The notes below the pieces were generated by a model, which was not told where the DNA came from, ran no database searches, and saw nothing but the letters and a program-made list of their open reading frames with translations. Made by a program: the position numbers and the translations under genes. Shown here piece by piece: positions 20,717 through 30,280 of a stretch of 64,000 nt of DNA. This DNA comes from Pseudonocardia sp. GTDB lineage: Bacteria > Actinomycetota > Actinomycetes > Mycobacteriales > Pseudonocardiaceae. Numbering within the stretch: the first letter of the stretch is position 1; every line of letters starts with the position of its first letter. The stretch covers positions 124,001 to 188,000 of the forward strand of contig NZ_JAJCYB010000074.1 in the NCBI RefSeq assembly GCF_029263155.1. Reading direction: 5' to 3'.

Positions 20717-21106
20717 TCAGGCCGCCGCCGTGACCACCTGCGGGCGGTAGCTCTCGATGATGTCCATGAACTCCTTGTGCTCGGCCGCGGGCACGCCGAG
20801 GAAGTTCAGGGTGGATGCGATCTCCAAGGCGACGGCGTCGAACTGCTCCGGGGTGATGGCCATCGTCTCGTGGGCCTTGGTCATGTCCAGGCCGGGATAG
20901 CACTTCGGCCCGCCGGCCGCCTCCACCGACCACGCCGTGACCAGGAACTTGTAGCCCGGAGCGTTCGCAGGAACCCCGTGGTGAGCGTGCACCGCCTCGT
21001 TGGCGTTGACCGAGGCGTTCTCGAAGAGCCGGTCGACCAACACGTCGACCGCTCCTGCGATCGCGTAGATGCCTCCCAGCCGGTCGTACAGGGTCTCGTC
21101 AGCCAT
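20717..21106 (-). CDS. Group 1 truncated haemoglobin
   Basis: A 129-residue 2-on-2 globin that binds O2 or NO at haem. YDRLGG at the start, FLVTAWSVEAAGGPKCY, and the proximal histidine in TKAHETMAIT fit group 1. The likely role is NO or oxygen handling. ATG 21106 has a strong ribosome binding site (GAGGAG); the frame upstream is not protein-like. A TTGACT box at 21174-21169 lies inside a TGACTGcgTGACTG direct repeat and may be the -35 region or a regulator site. It is a monocistronic gene ending before an 18-bp hairpin. Confidence 0.88.
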   Translation of the reverse strand: MADETLYDRLGGIYAIAGAVDVLVDRLFENASVNANEAVHAHHGVPANAPGYKFLVTAWSVEAAGGPKCYPGLDMTKAHETMAITPEQFDAVALEIASTLNFLGVPAAEHKEFMDIIESYRPQVVTAAA

Positions 21107-21208
21107 GTCCGCTCCTCGTTGCACGTGGTGGTGTGAGCAACCCCACTGTCCCAAGCACTCAGTCACGCAGTCAACGGTGCACAACACAACCCGGCACGAT
21201 ATGAGGGG

Positions 21209-22321
<1,113 letters not shown>

Positions 22322-22328
22322 CGCCGCC

Positions 22329-23351
22329 TCATTCCGCGTTCGCCGGGACGGGGTTGTGACAGCGCAGCAGGCGGCCGCCGCTGGTGTCGGGCTCCGGCGT
22401 CGTGGTGCGGCAGACCTCGATCGCCCGCGCGCAGCGCGGCGCGAACGCGCACGCGTCGGTCCACGGCAGGTTGTCGGCGACCGAGCCGGGAATGGCCGTC
22501 AGGTCCTCGCCCGCGGGCGCGTCCAGGCGTGGGATCGAACCGAGCAGCCCGTTCGTGTACGGGTGGCGCGGCGTGCCGAACAGCCGGTGGCGTTGCGCGC
22601 GCTCGACGATCCGCCCGCCGTAGAGCACGTTCACCGTCTCGCACAGCCCGGCGACGACCCCCAGGTCGTGCGTGATCATCACCAGTGCCGCGCCGGTGTC
22701 ACGCACCATCTCCTTGAGCAGTTCGAGGATCTGGGCCTGGATGGTGACGTCGAGCGCGGTGGTCGGCTCGTCGGCGATGAGCAGCTTGGGGCGGCAGGCC
22801 AGCGCGATCGCGATGAGCGCGCGCTGGCGCATCCCGCCGGAGAGCTGGTGGGGGTAGGAGTCCAGGCGCCGGCGCGGGTCGGGGATGCCGACGCGGTCGA
22901 GCAGGTCGGCGGCCTCGGTGCGGGCGGCCTCCTTGCGCATCCCGCGGTGCCGCGTGAGCACCTCGGTGACCTGCACCCCGATCGGGATGACCGGGTTCAG
23001 CGAGGACAGCGGGTCCTGGAAGACCATCGACAGGTCGCGGCCGCGCCGTTCCCGCATCGCGCTCTCCGGCAGCGTCAACAGGTCGACGCCCTCCATCACG
23101 GCGCTGCCGGTGACCCGCACGCCACGAGCCGGGAGCAGGCGGGTGATGGCCATGGAGGTGACGGACTTGCCGCAGCCCGACTCCCCGACCAGCCCGACGA
23201 TCTGTCCGGGGGCGACGTCGAAGCTGACCCCGTCGACGGCGATCGTGTCCGGCTCGCCGCGCCGGGTGAAGGCGACGGTGAGGTCGCGCACGGCCAGCAG
23301 CGGCTCCCCCGCCGGCGTGCCGCCGGGCGACTTCTGCAGCGACGCGGTCAT
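22329..23351 (-). CDS. Peptide/nickel-type ABC importer, ATP-binding protein (first)
   Basis: A 340-residue OppD/DppD-type ATPase: Walker [10 protein letters not shown], signature LSGGMRQR, Walker [12 protein letters not shown], and the conserved C-terminal cysteines ([14 protein letters not shown]) found in this family. The ATG 23351 overlaps the stop of the permease gene as ATGA, so it is coupled. In-frame sequence further upstream is shadow. Works as a heterodimer with the next ATPase. Confidence 0.93.
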   Translation of the reverse strand: MTASLQKSPGGTPAGEPLLAVRDLTVAFTRRGEPDTIAVDGVSFDVAPGQIVGLVGESGCGKSVTSMAITRLLPARGVRVTGSAVMEGVDLLTLPESAMRERRGRDLSMVFQDPLSSLNPVIPIGVQVTEVLTRHRGMRKEAARTEAADLLDRVGIPDPRRRLDSYPHQLSGGMRQRALIAIALACRPKLLIADEPTTALDVTIQAQILELLKEMVRDTGAALVMITHDLGVVAGLCETVNVLYGGRIVERAQRHRLFGTPRHPYTNGLLGSIPRLDAPAGEDLTAIPGSVADNLPWTDACAFAPRCARAIEVCRTTTPEPDTSGGRLLRCHNPVPANAE

Positions 23352-24271
23352 CGGCTGCCCTTCGGGTCCAGTGCCTCGCGCAGCGACTCGCCCAGCAGCG
23401 TGAAGCCCAGCGCCACCACGATGATCGCGAAAGCCGGGTAGAGCGCGAGGGCCGGTCGCACGTCGAGATATGCCTGGGCCTGGGCGAGCATCAGTCCCCA
23501 CTCGGCGCGGCCCGGGTCGGCGTCGCCGAGGCCGAGGAAGGACAGGGCGGCGGCGTCGAGGATGGCCGTGGCCAGGGTCAGGGTGGCCTGCACGATCACC
23601 GGACCGAGCGCATTGGGCAACATGTGTCTCAGCACGACGGCGGAACGCCGGACCCCGAGCGCCGTGACCGCCACGACGTGGTCACTGTCCCGCTGGGCCA
23701 GCATCGCCCCACGCAGCAGCCGCGCGAAGATCGGCACCGCCACGATCGACACCGCGATGATCACCGTGGTCTGCGAGGGGCTGGCCGCCAGGGCCGCCAC
23801 GGAGATCGCGAGGAGCAGGCTCGGGATCGAGAGCAGGACGTCGGTGACCCGCATGAGGACGTTGTCGACCCACCCGCCGAACGCGCCGGCGAGGGTACCG
23901 ATGACCAGCCCGACCGCGAGTCCGATGAGCGTCGCGACCACGCCGACGACCAGCGTCTGCTGCGCGGCCAGGATCATCCGCGAGAAGAAGTCGCGTCCGA
24001 GCTGGTCGCCGCCCAGCGGGAAACCCTCCTGCGGGCCGGGGATCTGGCCCGGCCGAAGCTCGTCGAGCAGCTGCGGGAACGCCTCGGTGGCGTTGTTCGG
24101 CGCGATCACCGGGGCCAACACCGCGACCAGGACGAACAGCCCGACGATCGACGCGCCCGTGATCGCCACCGGGTCGCGGCGCAGCCTGCGCAACGCCTCC
24201 ACGCTCAGGCTCCGGCCGCCGGCCACGTCGTCGATGCGGGCCCGGCGTCGCTCCAGCCATGTCGTCGCCAT
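23348..24271 (-). CDS. Peptide/nickel-type ABC importer, permease C
   Basis: A 307-residue DppC/OppC-type membrane protein. The N-terminal cytosolic arm (RRDPVAITGASIVGLF) leads into the first helix, and the family EAA loop is at about residues 215-245 (VTALGVRRSAVVLRHMLPNAL). Six helices are expected. ATG 24271 was chosen because it follows the permease B stop by 2 bases and gives the usual family length. The motif PLGGDQLGRDFFSR is typical of this subunit. Confidence 0.93.
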   Translation of the reverse strand: MATTWLERRRARIDDVAGGRSLSVEALRRLRRDPVAITGASIVGLFVLVAVLAPVIAPNNATEAFPQLLDELRPGQIPGPQEGFPLGGDQLGRDFFSRMILAAQQTLVVGVVATLIGLAVGLVIGTLAGAFGGWVDNVLMRVTDVLLSIPSLLLAISVAALAASPSQTTVIIAVSIVAVPIFARLLRGAMLAQRDSDHVVAVTALGVRRSAVVLRHMLPNALGPVIVQATLTLATAILDAAALSFLGLGDADPGRAEWGLMLAQAQAYLDVRPALALYPAFAIIVVALGFTLLGESLREALDPKGSR

Positions 24272-24273
24272 CG

Positions 24274-25275
24274 CTACAGCCGCACTCTCGGGTCGATGAT
24301 CGCGTAGGAGAGGTCGACGAGCAGGTTGACGACGATGTAGACCAGCGCCCCGAGGAGCAGGATCGCCTGCAGCCGCGGGTAGTCGCGTCGTTCGATCGCC
24401 TCGGCGAGCAGGGTGCCCAGCCCGCCCCAGACGAACACCCGCTCGGTCAGCACCGCGCCGGCGAGCAGCAGCCCCACCTGCAGGCCGACCGTCGTCGACA
24501 CCGGGAGCAGCGCGTTGCGCAGCACGTGCCTGCCGCGGATCGTGCCCGGCGTGAGCCCCTTGGAGCGTGCGGTCCGGACGAAGTCGGCGCCGGTCACGTC
24601 CAGAACCGATGCCCGGGTGATGCGGACGATCACCGCGAGCGGGATCGTCGCGAGCGCGACGGCGGGCAGCACGAGGTGGACGAGCGCGTCGAGGGTCGCG
24701 TCGAACTCCCCGGTGAGCAGGCCGTCGAGGATCGCGAAACCGGTGACGTCGGTGGCATCGATGCGGACCGACTGGCGTCCCGAGGGCGGGAACCAGCCCA
24801 GTTGCACCGCGAACACGGCCTTCAGCACGTAGCCGAGGAAGAACACGGGCACCGCGACGCCCACCAAGGTCCCGATCACGGTGCCCGCGTCCAGCGGGCG
24901 GCCCCGGTTGACGGCGGCGAGGTAACCCAACGGTATGCCCAGCCCGACGGCGAGGACCAGCGCCGCCACCGACAGCTCCACGGTGGCCGGCAGCGCCCGG
25001 GCGATCTCGAGCAGCACCGGCTGTCCCGTGATGGACGAGGTCCCGAAGTCGCCGGTGACCGCTCGGCCGAGAAACTGCAGGTACTGCAGCGGAATCGGCT
25101 GGTCCAGCCCGTAGAGCCGATTGAGTTCGGCGACGCGCTCGGGCGTCGCGCGATCGCCGAGCAGCGCGACCGCCGGTCCGCCCGGGAGGTTGCGCAGCCA
25201 GGCGAAGACCAGCAGCGACAGGAGGAGCAGCGTCGGGATCACCTGCAGGAGTCGGCGCAGGACGAACCGGAGCAT
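24274..25275 (-). CDS. Peptide/nickel-type ABC importer, permease B
   Basis: A 333-residue DppB/OppB-type membrane protein beginning MLRFVLRRLLQVIPTLLLLS, with the family motif LNRLYGLDQPI near residue 52, TGDFGTSS, and the cytosolic coupling loop FVRTARSKGLTPGTIRGRHVLRNALLP. Pairs with permease C to form the channel. It starts 69 bases after the binding-protein stop codon; that gap holds a strong hairpin that may lower permease expression relative to the binding protein. Confidence 0.93.
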   Translation of the reverse strand: MLRFVLRRLLQVIPTLLLLSLLVFAWLRNLPGGPAVALLGDRATPERVAELNRLYGLDQPIPLQYLQFLGRAVTGDFGTSSITGQPVLLEIARALPATVELSVAALVLAVGLGIPLGYLAAVNRGRPLDAGTVIGTLVGVAVPVFFLGYVLKAVFAVQLGWFPPSGRQSVRIDATDVTGFAILDGLLTGEFDATLDALVHLVLPAVALATIPLAVIVRITRASVLDVTGADFVRTARSKGLTPGTIRGRHVLRNALLPVSTTVGLQVGLLLAGAVLTERVFVWGGLGTLLAEAIERRDYPRLQAILLLGALVYIVVNLLVDLSYAIIDPRVRL

Positions 25276-25301
25276 TCATCCTCCCCGAAGACGAGCGCTA
25301 A

Positions 25302-25333
25302 GGGTGGCACCGCCCCGCAGGACGGTGCCACCC
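25302..25333 (-). terminator. Intercistronic stem-loop between binding-protein and permease genes
   Basis: GGGTGGCACCG at 25302-25312 pairs perfectly with CGGTGCCACCC at 25323-25333 around a 10-base loop. It lies inside the operon with no T-run, so partial termination or protection of the upstream mRNA end is more likely than full termination. Confidence 0.7.
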
Positions 25334-25344
25334 GGGGGTCGGCC

Positions 25345-27009
25345 TCAGTTCACGCCGACGGTGACGAACCGCTCGTCGGTCAGCGGGGACGGAACGAGAC
25401 CCTGCACGCCCTCCCGCACCACCAGCGCGGGCGGCGAGTGGCTGATCGGGACGGCAGGCAGGTACTCCATCACCGCCGCGTTCGCGGACCGGTAGGCGGT
25501 GGCGCCCGCCTCCGGGCTGGTGGCGGCGTCCCCGGCGGCGATCTGCTGGAACAGCTGCGGGTTGTCGAACCCGAACTCCGGCTTCGGTCGTCCGAAGAAC
25601 GTGCCGATGAAGTTCCCGGCGTAGTTGAAGTCACCGGTCCAGCCGAGCAGGTGCAGGTCGTGGGAGCCGTTGACGGTCACCGAGTCCAGGTATCCACCGT
25701 TCCAGGGCTGTGCGACCGGGTTCACGGTGATGCCGACCTGGCTGAGGTTCTCGGCCAGCGCGGTGAAGATGTTGGTGGGGTTGGGCATGTACGGGCGGGT
25801 CACGTCGGTCGGGTAGTAGAAGTCGAGCGTGAGGTTCGGCTGCCCGGCCTCCGCCAGCAGCGCCCGGGCTCGTTCGGGGTCGTACGGGATCGCTTCCAGG
25901 CCGGGGTTGTAGCCCTCGACGGCCTCGGGCATGAACTGCGTCGCGACCTCCGCCCCCTCGGGCAGCTGCGTCCGGACGAGCGATTCACGGTCGAGCGCGG
26001 CGGCGATCGCCTGGCGGACGCGGATGTCCTGCAGCGCGGGGTTGCCCGCCTGGTTGATGCCGAGGTAGAGGATGTTGAACGGCTGGCGGATGAGCAGCTG
26101 GTTGCCGGCGTCTCGCAGCCCCTGCCACTGTGCGGGCGGCGGGTAGTCGTAACCGTCGATCGTGCCGGCCTGCAGCTCCTGCTGGCGGGCGTTCTCGTCC
26201 GCGATGACCCGGAAGATCAGCTGGTCGAGCTGCGCGGGCTCACCCCAGTACTCGTCGTTGCGGACGAGCGTGATCGTGCCGCTGGCCCGGTCGAAGCTCT
26301 CGAACCGGAACGGCCCGGTGCCGATGGGGTGCTGGTTGGCGTACTCGCTGAACGTGAACGCCTCGCCGCTCTGGGTCACCTCGTCGCCGTTGTACTGCTC
26401 GATCGCCTCTGGGCTCTGGATGGACAGCGACGTGAGGCCGAACGCGGCCGGGAACAGGCCGCGCGGCTGGGTGAGACCCAGCACCGCGGTCTGCGCGTCG
26501 GGGGCCTCGCACCCCGCGTAGACCGACTCACCGACGCCCTCGATCTGGTTGTCGGCATAGCCACCGAACTGGTCGCTGTAGTAGATGGCCTGGCTCTGTG
26601 CCGCCGCGCTGGGCAGGTTGTGCCAGCGCTCGAAGTTGGCGCACACGGCGGCGCCGTCGAGCGGGGTGCCGTCGTGGAAGGTGACGCCCTCCCGGATGGT
26701 GAACGTCCACTCTGTGCCCTCGGCGTTCGGCGTCCACTCGGTGGCCAGGCCCGGCGCGAGGTCGGAGGTGCCCGGCGCGTAGGTGATGAGGGTCTCGTAC
26801 ATCTGGCGGGCGGGACGGAAGGTCTCCCCGTCCTGGGCGAAGAGGGGGTCGAAGTGCGCCGGTTCACCCGGCACCCCGAACACCATCGTGCCGCCGCCCT
26901 CGCCGCCGGCGGCATCGGCGCCGCCGTCCCGCTCGGATGCGCAGGCGGCAAGGGTCACGGCGAGCACGCCCGCGGTCAGGGCGGCGGACAGTCGTCGGGC
27001 AGATCTCAT
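25345..27009 (-). CDS. Substrate-binding lipoprotein of the ABC importer (SBP family 5)
   Basis: A 554-residue extracytoplasmic solute-binding protein. The signal peptide ends in LAVTLAACAS with the lipidated cysteine near residue 23. The mature protein has the family-5 pattern: GEPAHFDPLF, TFTIREGVTFHDGTPLDGAAV, YANQHPIGTGPFRFESFD and DIRVRQAIAAALDRESLV. ATG 27009 follows AGAGGTG; a GTG at 27018 overlaps that site. It captures the ligand for the importer encoded downstream. No nearby gene fixes the ligand. Confidence 0.93.
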   Translation of the reverse strand: MRSARRLSAALTAGVLAVTLAACASERDGGADAAGGEGGGTMVFGVPGEPAHFDPLFAQDGETFRPARQMYETLITYAPGTSDLAPGLATEWTPNAEGTEWTFTIREGVTFHDGTPLDGAAVCANFERWHNLPSAAAQSQAIYYSDQFGGYADNQIEGVGESVYAGCEAPDAQTAVLGLTQPRGLFPAAFGLTSLSIQSPEAIEQYNGDEVTQSGEAFTFSEYANQHPIGTGPFRFESFDRASGTITLVRNDEYWGEPAQLDQLIFRVIADENARQQELQAGTIDGYDYPPPAQWQGLRDAGNQLLIRQPFNILYLGINQAGNPALQDIRVRQAIAAALDRESLVRTQLPEGAEVATQFMPEAVEGYNPGLEAIPYDPERARALLAEAGQPNLTLDFYYPTDVTRPYMPNPTNIFTALAENLSQVGITVNPVAQPWNGGYLDSVTVNGSHDLHLLGWTGDFNYAGNFIGTFFGRPKPEFGFDNPQLFQQIAAGDAATSPEAGATAYRSANAAVMEYLPAVPISHSPPALVVREGVQGLVPSPLTDERFVTVGVN

Positions 27010-27417
27010 GGACGGCACCTCTTCGTAGGAGACCCGCGAACGGTAATGGGGTGAACTACGGATGGGTAGCCGTTGACGTCACGGTTGCGCTACGACGCGG
27101 GAGGCGGCGTAACGGCCCGCTCCCGGACCGTCACGGGGCGTCGGCGGCCGGTCCCGGACCGCGGGCGGGGACGCGCCGGCACGGCGCAGGCATGCGCATC
27201 CGTCGAGCACACCGGCGCTCCGGAACCGCCGCCACCGTGGCGCCGATGATCGTCGGTTCGGAACCCGGAGACGTGGCCCGATGCGCTGCGCGGTCCCGCG
27301 CGTCGATCTTCGACGGTGGGGCGAGGGAGGGCCGAAGATCACCGGAGCGGAACGGGGAGGCGTGCGAGCTGCGGCTCGGAGTTCCCGTACGTCGATCACC
27401 GGCCCCGCGCAGGCGGA
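27010..27417. other. Intergenic region upstream of the importer operon
   Basis: These 408 bases hold no convincing gene. TACCGT at 27045-27040 on the minus strand could be the -10 of the importer operon. A TGACGTCA palindrome occurs near 27074. GATCTTCG at 27305 and CGAAGATC at 27333 form an inverted repeat near the DUF397 end. Confidence 0.35.
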
Positions 27418-27639
27418 TCAGCCGGCGGCGGCGAGATCGGCCGCGGGCACGCCGGGACCGTCGAACTCCCCCGCCTTGACGCCGCGGACGAAGGCCGTCC
27501 ACTCCTCGCCGGTGAAGGTGAGCGTCGTCGAGCGCGCCGCGTCCTTGGTGTCCCGCACGATCACCGAGCCGTCGGGCGAGTGCCCCACCTCGACGCAGTC
27601 GCCGAAGTTGCAGAAGCTGCTGGTCTTGAACTCGATCAT
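27418..27639 (-). CDS. DUF397 protein
   Basis: A 73-residue protein with the DUF397 core: KTSSFCNFGDCVEVGHS, VIVRDTKD and FTGEEWTAFVRGVKAGEF. The family occurs next to XRE/DUF5753 regulators in actinomycetes, where such pairs influence development and antibiotic production; some behave like toxin-antitoxin or regulator-antagonist pairs. The ATG overlaps the stop of the XRE gene, so it is translationally coupled to it. Role here is inferred from the pairing. Confidence 0.86.
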   Translation of the reverse strand: MIEFKTSSFCNFGDCVEVGHSPDGSVIVRDTKDAARSTTLTFTGEEWTAFVRGVKAGEFDGPGVPAADLAAAG

Positions 27640-28547
27640 CGCGGGGCAGTCCTCGGGTTCGGGGGGGCGTACTCGTCGTGATAACGACCGATCGTCGCCG
27701 CGGACACTTCCGCGGTCTGGGCGTGCCCCGATGCATCGGCGAAGACGTCTTTATACAGGTCCACATCGGAGGCGCCATTGAGGTAGCTGTCCCCGGCGTG
27801 GCCCTCCACGTAGACGACGTCGGAGCCGAGCGCGTGCGGGATCTCGACCAGCACGAAGTGACCGGCGTGGGCCCGGAGGATCCCCGCCGTGAACGGCAGC
27901 ACCTGGATGGTCACGTTGGGCGATTCGGCCGCAACCGCGAGGTGCTCGAGCTGGGCCGCCATCACCTCACGGCCGCCGACGGGTCGGCGCAGCACAGCCT
28001 CGTCGAGCAGTGCGTGGAGTTCCAGCGGGGCCGGATCGGCACGCCGCAGTGCCTCCTGCCGCTTGGAACGCAGCTCGACCAGCCTGTCGATCTCGGCAGG
28101 CGGGTGATGCGGCAACGTCGCCGTGAGGACGGCCCGGGCGTACGCGGGTATCTGCAGCAGGCCGTGGACGACGGTGATGTCGAACGAGCGCACCGCGGTG
28201 GCGTCGTTCTCCAGCGCGGCGTAGCGGCCGGGTTGATCGAGCACGAACCGCTCGGGTGCGACCCCGTCGGTCAGCGGCTCCCACCACCCGTGTTCCCGCC
28301 CGTCCTTGACCAGCCGCAGCAGCATGTCGCTCTCGGTCTCGGACGTGACGCCGTAGATGCGCATCAGCTCGCGGACGTCGGGGACCTTCGGCACCCCCTT
28401 CCCCGTCTCCAGCCGGGAGATCTTCGACGTGGAGCACGTCATCATCTCGGCCACATCGTCGAGGGTGAGGCCGACCTTCAGGCGGAGTCGCCGCAGCTCG
28501 GCGCCGAGGCGCCGGCGGGATCCGATCGGGCTCTGCGGTGCGGCCAT
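27636..28547 (-). CDS. XRE-family regulator with DUF5753 domain
   Basis: A 303-residue regulator. The N-terminal helix-turn-helix (residues about 13-70: LGAELRRLRLKVGLTLDDVAEMM, SKISRLETGKGVPKVPDV) is followed by the DUF5753 ligand or partner domain (HGLLQIPAYARAVL, VLPFTAG, HFVLVEIP, VVYVEG). I chose ATG 28547, after GAGAAGGGG; reading from 28628 would add a tail full of promoter sequence. A 12-bp perfect palindrome lies 41 bases upstream and may be its own operator. Coupled to the DUF397 gene. Confidence 0.9.
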   Translation of the reverse strand: MAAPQSPIGSRRRLGAELRRLRLKVGLTLDDVAEMMTCSTSKISRLETGKGVPKVPDVRELMRIYGVTSETESDMLLRLVKDGREHGWWEPLTDGVAPERFVLDQPGRYAALENDATAVRSFDITVVHGLLQIPAYARAVLTATLPHHPPAEIDRLVELRSKRQEALRRADPAPLELHALLDEAVLRRPVGGREVMAAQLEHLAVAAESPNVTIQVLPFTAGILRAHAGHFVLVEIPHALGSDVVYVEGHAGDSYLNGASDVDLYKDVFADASGHAQTAEVSAATIGRYHDEYAPPNPRTAPR

Positions 28548-28852
28548 GGCCCCTTCTCGTTGGTGCGGGCGGGTGATGGTAGCGGGAATGCAATTGCATG
28601 AGGCACTGTCTTGCGGCAATCTAAGCACCAGCGCTCGATGTGGCGACAGTCACCACGCCGAGCCGCTGGCACATCTCTTCCCGAGAGGAGGCCGACGTGA
28701 TCGCACCACCGACCGCGCCCCTTCTCGGCCCGCCTCCGCCCCGACGGTCGGTCCGGCACCCCGGACCCCCGTCTCCCGTTCCGGCCCGCGCCGGGAACCT
28801 CCGTCCCCCCGGTGACCACCAGGGGGAAGTCGCCACGGGAAGGAGCACGTCG
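28548..28852. other. Divergent intergenic region
   Basis: No well-supported gene in 305 bases. It carries the promoter side of the XRE gene (a TACCAT -10-like element at 28581-28576 on the minus strand and the palindrome at 28588) and, on the plus strand, low-complexity proline-coding DNA leading to the small ORFs. Confidence 0.4.
28588..28599. promoter_or_regulatory. Palindromic operator candidate for the XRE regulator
   Basis: ATGCAATTGCAT is a perfect 12-bp palindrome in otherwise GC-rich DNA, 41 bases before the XRE start and next to its -10-like element. Autoregulation is an inference. Confidence 0.5.
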
Positions 28853-28909
28853 ATGTCCGCCAAGAAGATCCAGAACTCCGCCGCGCCCCGCGGGGGGTGG
28901 TCACCGTGA
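28853..28909 (+). CDS. Possible 18-residue peptide
   Basis: MSAKKIQNSAAPRGGWSP, read from ATG 28853 behind GGGAAGGAG, an excellent ribosome binding site. Its TGA overlaps the GTG of the next ORF. It may only serve to deliver ribosomes to the membrane-protein gene, or be a real small protein. No homology is claimed. Confidence 0.4.
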   Translation: MSAKKIQNSAAPRGGWSP

Positions 28910-29085
28910 TCGTCTTGCTGATCATCGGAGGACTCGCCCTCATCGCGCTGATCGCCGTCGTCGTCGGCATCGTCGACGCTGCCCATGCGCGGGCCTGGCG
29001 GGAGGTCGCGGCCGATCGCCGTGGCGAGTGGGAGGCACGCCGGCCCGAGTTCCACGGCCCGTACGAGGCCTGGGACGAGGACTGA
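28906..29085 (+). CDS. Small single-helix membrane protein
   Basis: A 59-residue protein whose first 24 residues are a strongly hydrophobic helix (IVLLIIGGLALIALIAVVV), followed by a charged tail (ARAWREVAADRRGEWEARR ... YEAWDED). GTG 28906 overlaps the stop of the small ORF before it (GTGA); GTG 28897 is an alternative start. I do not recognise a family. It ends shortly before recR, which is convergent. Confidence 0.5.
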   Translation: MIVLLIIGGLALIALIAVVVGIVDAAHARAWREVAADRRGEWEARRPEFHGPYEAWDED

Positions 29086-29136
29086 TCCCCGGGCGGTCCC
29101 GGGGAGTGACCGAGCCGGACCCGGCCGTCCGCGCAG

Positions 29137-29754
29137 CTACAGCGCGCGGCGGCCGGACAGGGCTCGGCCGAGCGTGAGTTCGTCGGCGAACTCCAGGTCG
29201 CCCCCCATCGGCAGCCCCGAGGCGAGCCGGGTGACCGACAGCCCGGGGAAGTCGCGCAGCAGCCGCACCAGGTAGGTGGCCGTGGCCTCGCCCTCGGTGT
29301 TCGGGTCGGTCGCGATGATCACCTCGGCGATCTCGGTCTCGTCCGGCGCCGGGCCGGTGCCGCCCAGGCGCGCCAGCAACTCGCGGATGCGCAGGCCGTC
29401 GGGCCCGACGCCGGCCAGCGGGTCCAGCGCCCCGCCCAGCACGTGGTAGCGGCCCTTGAACTCGCGGGTTCGCTCCACGGCCAGCACGTCCTTGGGCTCC
29501 TCCACGACGCAGACGACCGTGGGGTCGCGGCGGGCGTCGGCGCAGTAGCGGCAGCGCTCCCGCTCCGAGACGTTGCCGCAGACCTCGCAGAACTGCACCC
29601 CGAGCTTGACCTTCTGCAGCACGTCCTGCAGCCGCGACACGTCCGCCGGGTCGGCGGCGAGCAGGTGGAACGCGATGCGCTGGGCGCTCTTGGGCCCGAC
29701 CCCGGGCAGCCGGCCGAGCTCGTCGATCAGGTCCTGGACCGGCCCCTCGAACAC
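29137..29754 (-). CDS. recR: Recombination protein RecR
   Basis: A 205-residue subunit of the RecFOR pathway that helps load RecA at gaps. It shows an N-terminal helix-hairpin-helix ([18 protein letters not shown]), the zinc site CEVC ... CRYC (about residues 56-71), and a Toprim domain with [12 protein letters not shown] and [17 protein letters not shown] 29754 is the start; GAGGAC precedes it. It follows ybaB by 12 bases, the usual gene order, and the full length is normal. Confidence 0.96.
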   Translation of the reverse strand: MFEGPVQDLIDELGRLPGVGPKSAQRIAFHLLAADPADVSRLQDVLQKVKLGVQFCEVCGNVSERERCRYCADARRDPTVVCVVEEPKDVLAVERTREFKGRYHVLGGALDPLAGVGPDGLRIRELLARLGGTGPAPDETEIAEVIIATDPNTEGEATATYLVRLLRDFPGLSVTRLASGLPMGGDLEFADELTLGRALSGRRAL

Positions 29755-29766
29755 GAGACGATGTCC

Positions 29767-30111
29767 TCAGGCCCCGGGCAACCCGGGCAGGCCGCCGAGC
29801 CCACCGGCCAGCGGCCCCATCTTCTGGGCCTGCAGCTCCTGCGCGGCGCGCGCGGCGTCCTGCATGGCGCCGACGATGAGGTCCTGCAGCGTCTCCACGT
29901 CGGACGGGTCGACGAGCTGCGGGTCGATCTTCACGCCCTGCACCTGGCCCGACGCCGTCATCCGGACGTGCACGAGCCCGTTGCCCGCCTGCCCGACGAC
30001 CTCGGTGGTGGCCAGCTCGGCCTGCGCGGACATCAGCTGTTCCTGCATCTGCTGGGCCTGCTGCATCAGCGCCTGCAGGTCGAGATCCCCCGGGTTCACG
30101 GCACGCTCCAT
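29767..30111 (-). CDS. YbaB/EbfC-family nucleoid-associated protein
   Basis: A 114-residue DNA-binding protein with the family pattern: a glutamine-rich helix [19 protein letters not shown], then a beta-sheet ([16 protein letters not shown]), a second helix ([17 protein letters not shown]), and a glycine/proline-rich tail. It forms dimers that coat DNA in other bacteria. Encoded between a repeat-containing spacer and recR; in many genomes dnaX lies directly upstream, but here a P-type ATPase gene separates them. Confidence 0.94.
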   Translation of the reverse strand: MERAVNPGDLDLQALMQQAQQMQEQLMSAQAELATTEVVGQAGNGLVHVRMTASGQVQGVKIDPQLVDPSDVETLQDLIVGAMQDAARAAQELQAQKMGPLAGGLGGLPGLPGA

Positions 30112-30190
30112 CTGATCGGTCGGCTCGGAGAGTCCAGCCTACGGCGCCCGCCGATCGACGCGGCCGGGCGGGCCGGGCCCCCTCGCCGTC

Positions 30191-30246
30191 GATCAAGGGC
30201 AGATGGCGGCCCGCGAAGATCCGCCGGCGACCATCAGACCTTGATC
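30191..30246. repeat. Inverted repeat with GATCAAGG ends
   Basis: GATCAAGGGCAGATGG at 30191-30206 pairs with CCATCAGACCTTGATC at 30231-30246 (14 of 16), with a GC-rich 24-base middle. The size and symmetry suggest a dispersed REP-like element that may also end the P-ATPase transcript. Confidence 0.55.
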
Positions 30247-30280
30247 GCGGCCGGGACGGTTCGTGTCAGGGATGGTCGGC

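Noticed and set aside
21161..21180. TGACTGcgTGACTG as a defined NO-regulator site
   Set aside because: It does not match a regulator site that I know well enough to name; kept only as a note on the haemoglobin promoter.
24259..27054. 931-residue plus-strand frame antisense to the importer operon
   Set aside because: Shadow frame; the opposite strand has a signal peptide and complete family motifs.
27131..27399. Open frames in the importer upstream region
   Set aside because: Arginine-rich composition, no ribosome sites, several frames equally open.
28640..28852. Upstream extension of the 18-residue ORF
   Set aside because: Proline/arginine-rich low-complexity translation; the good ribosome site is at 28843-28848.
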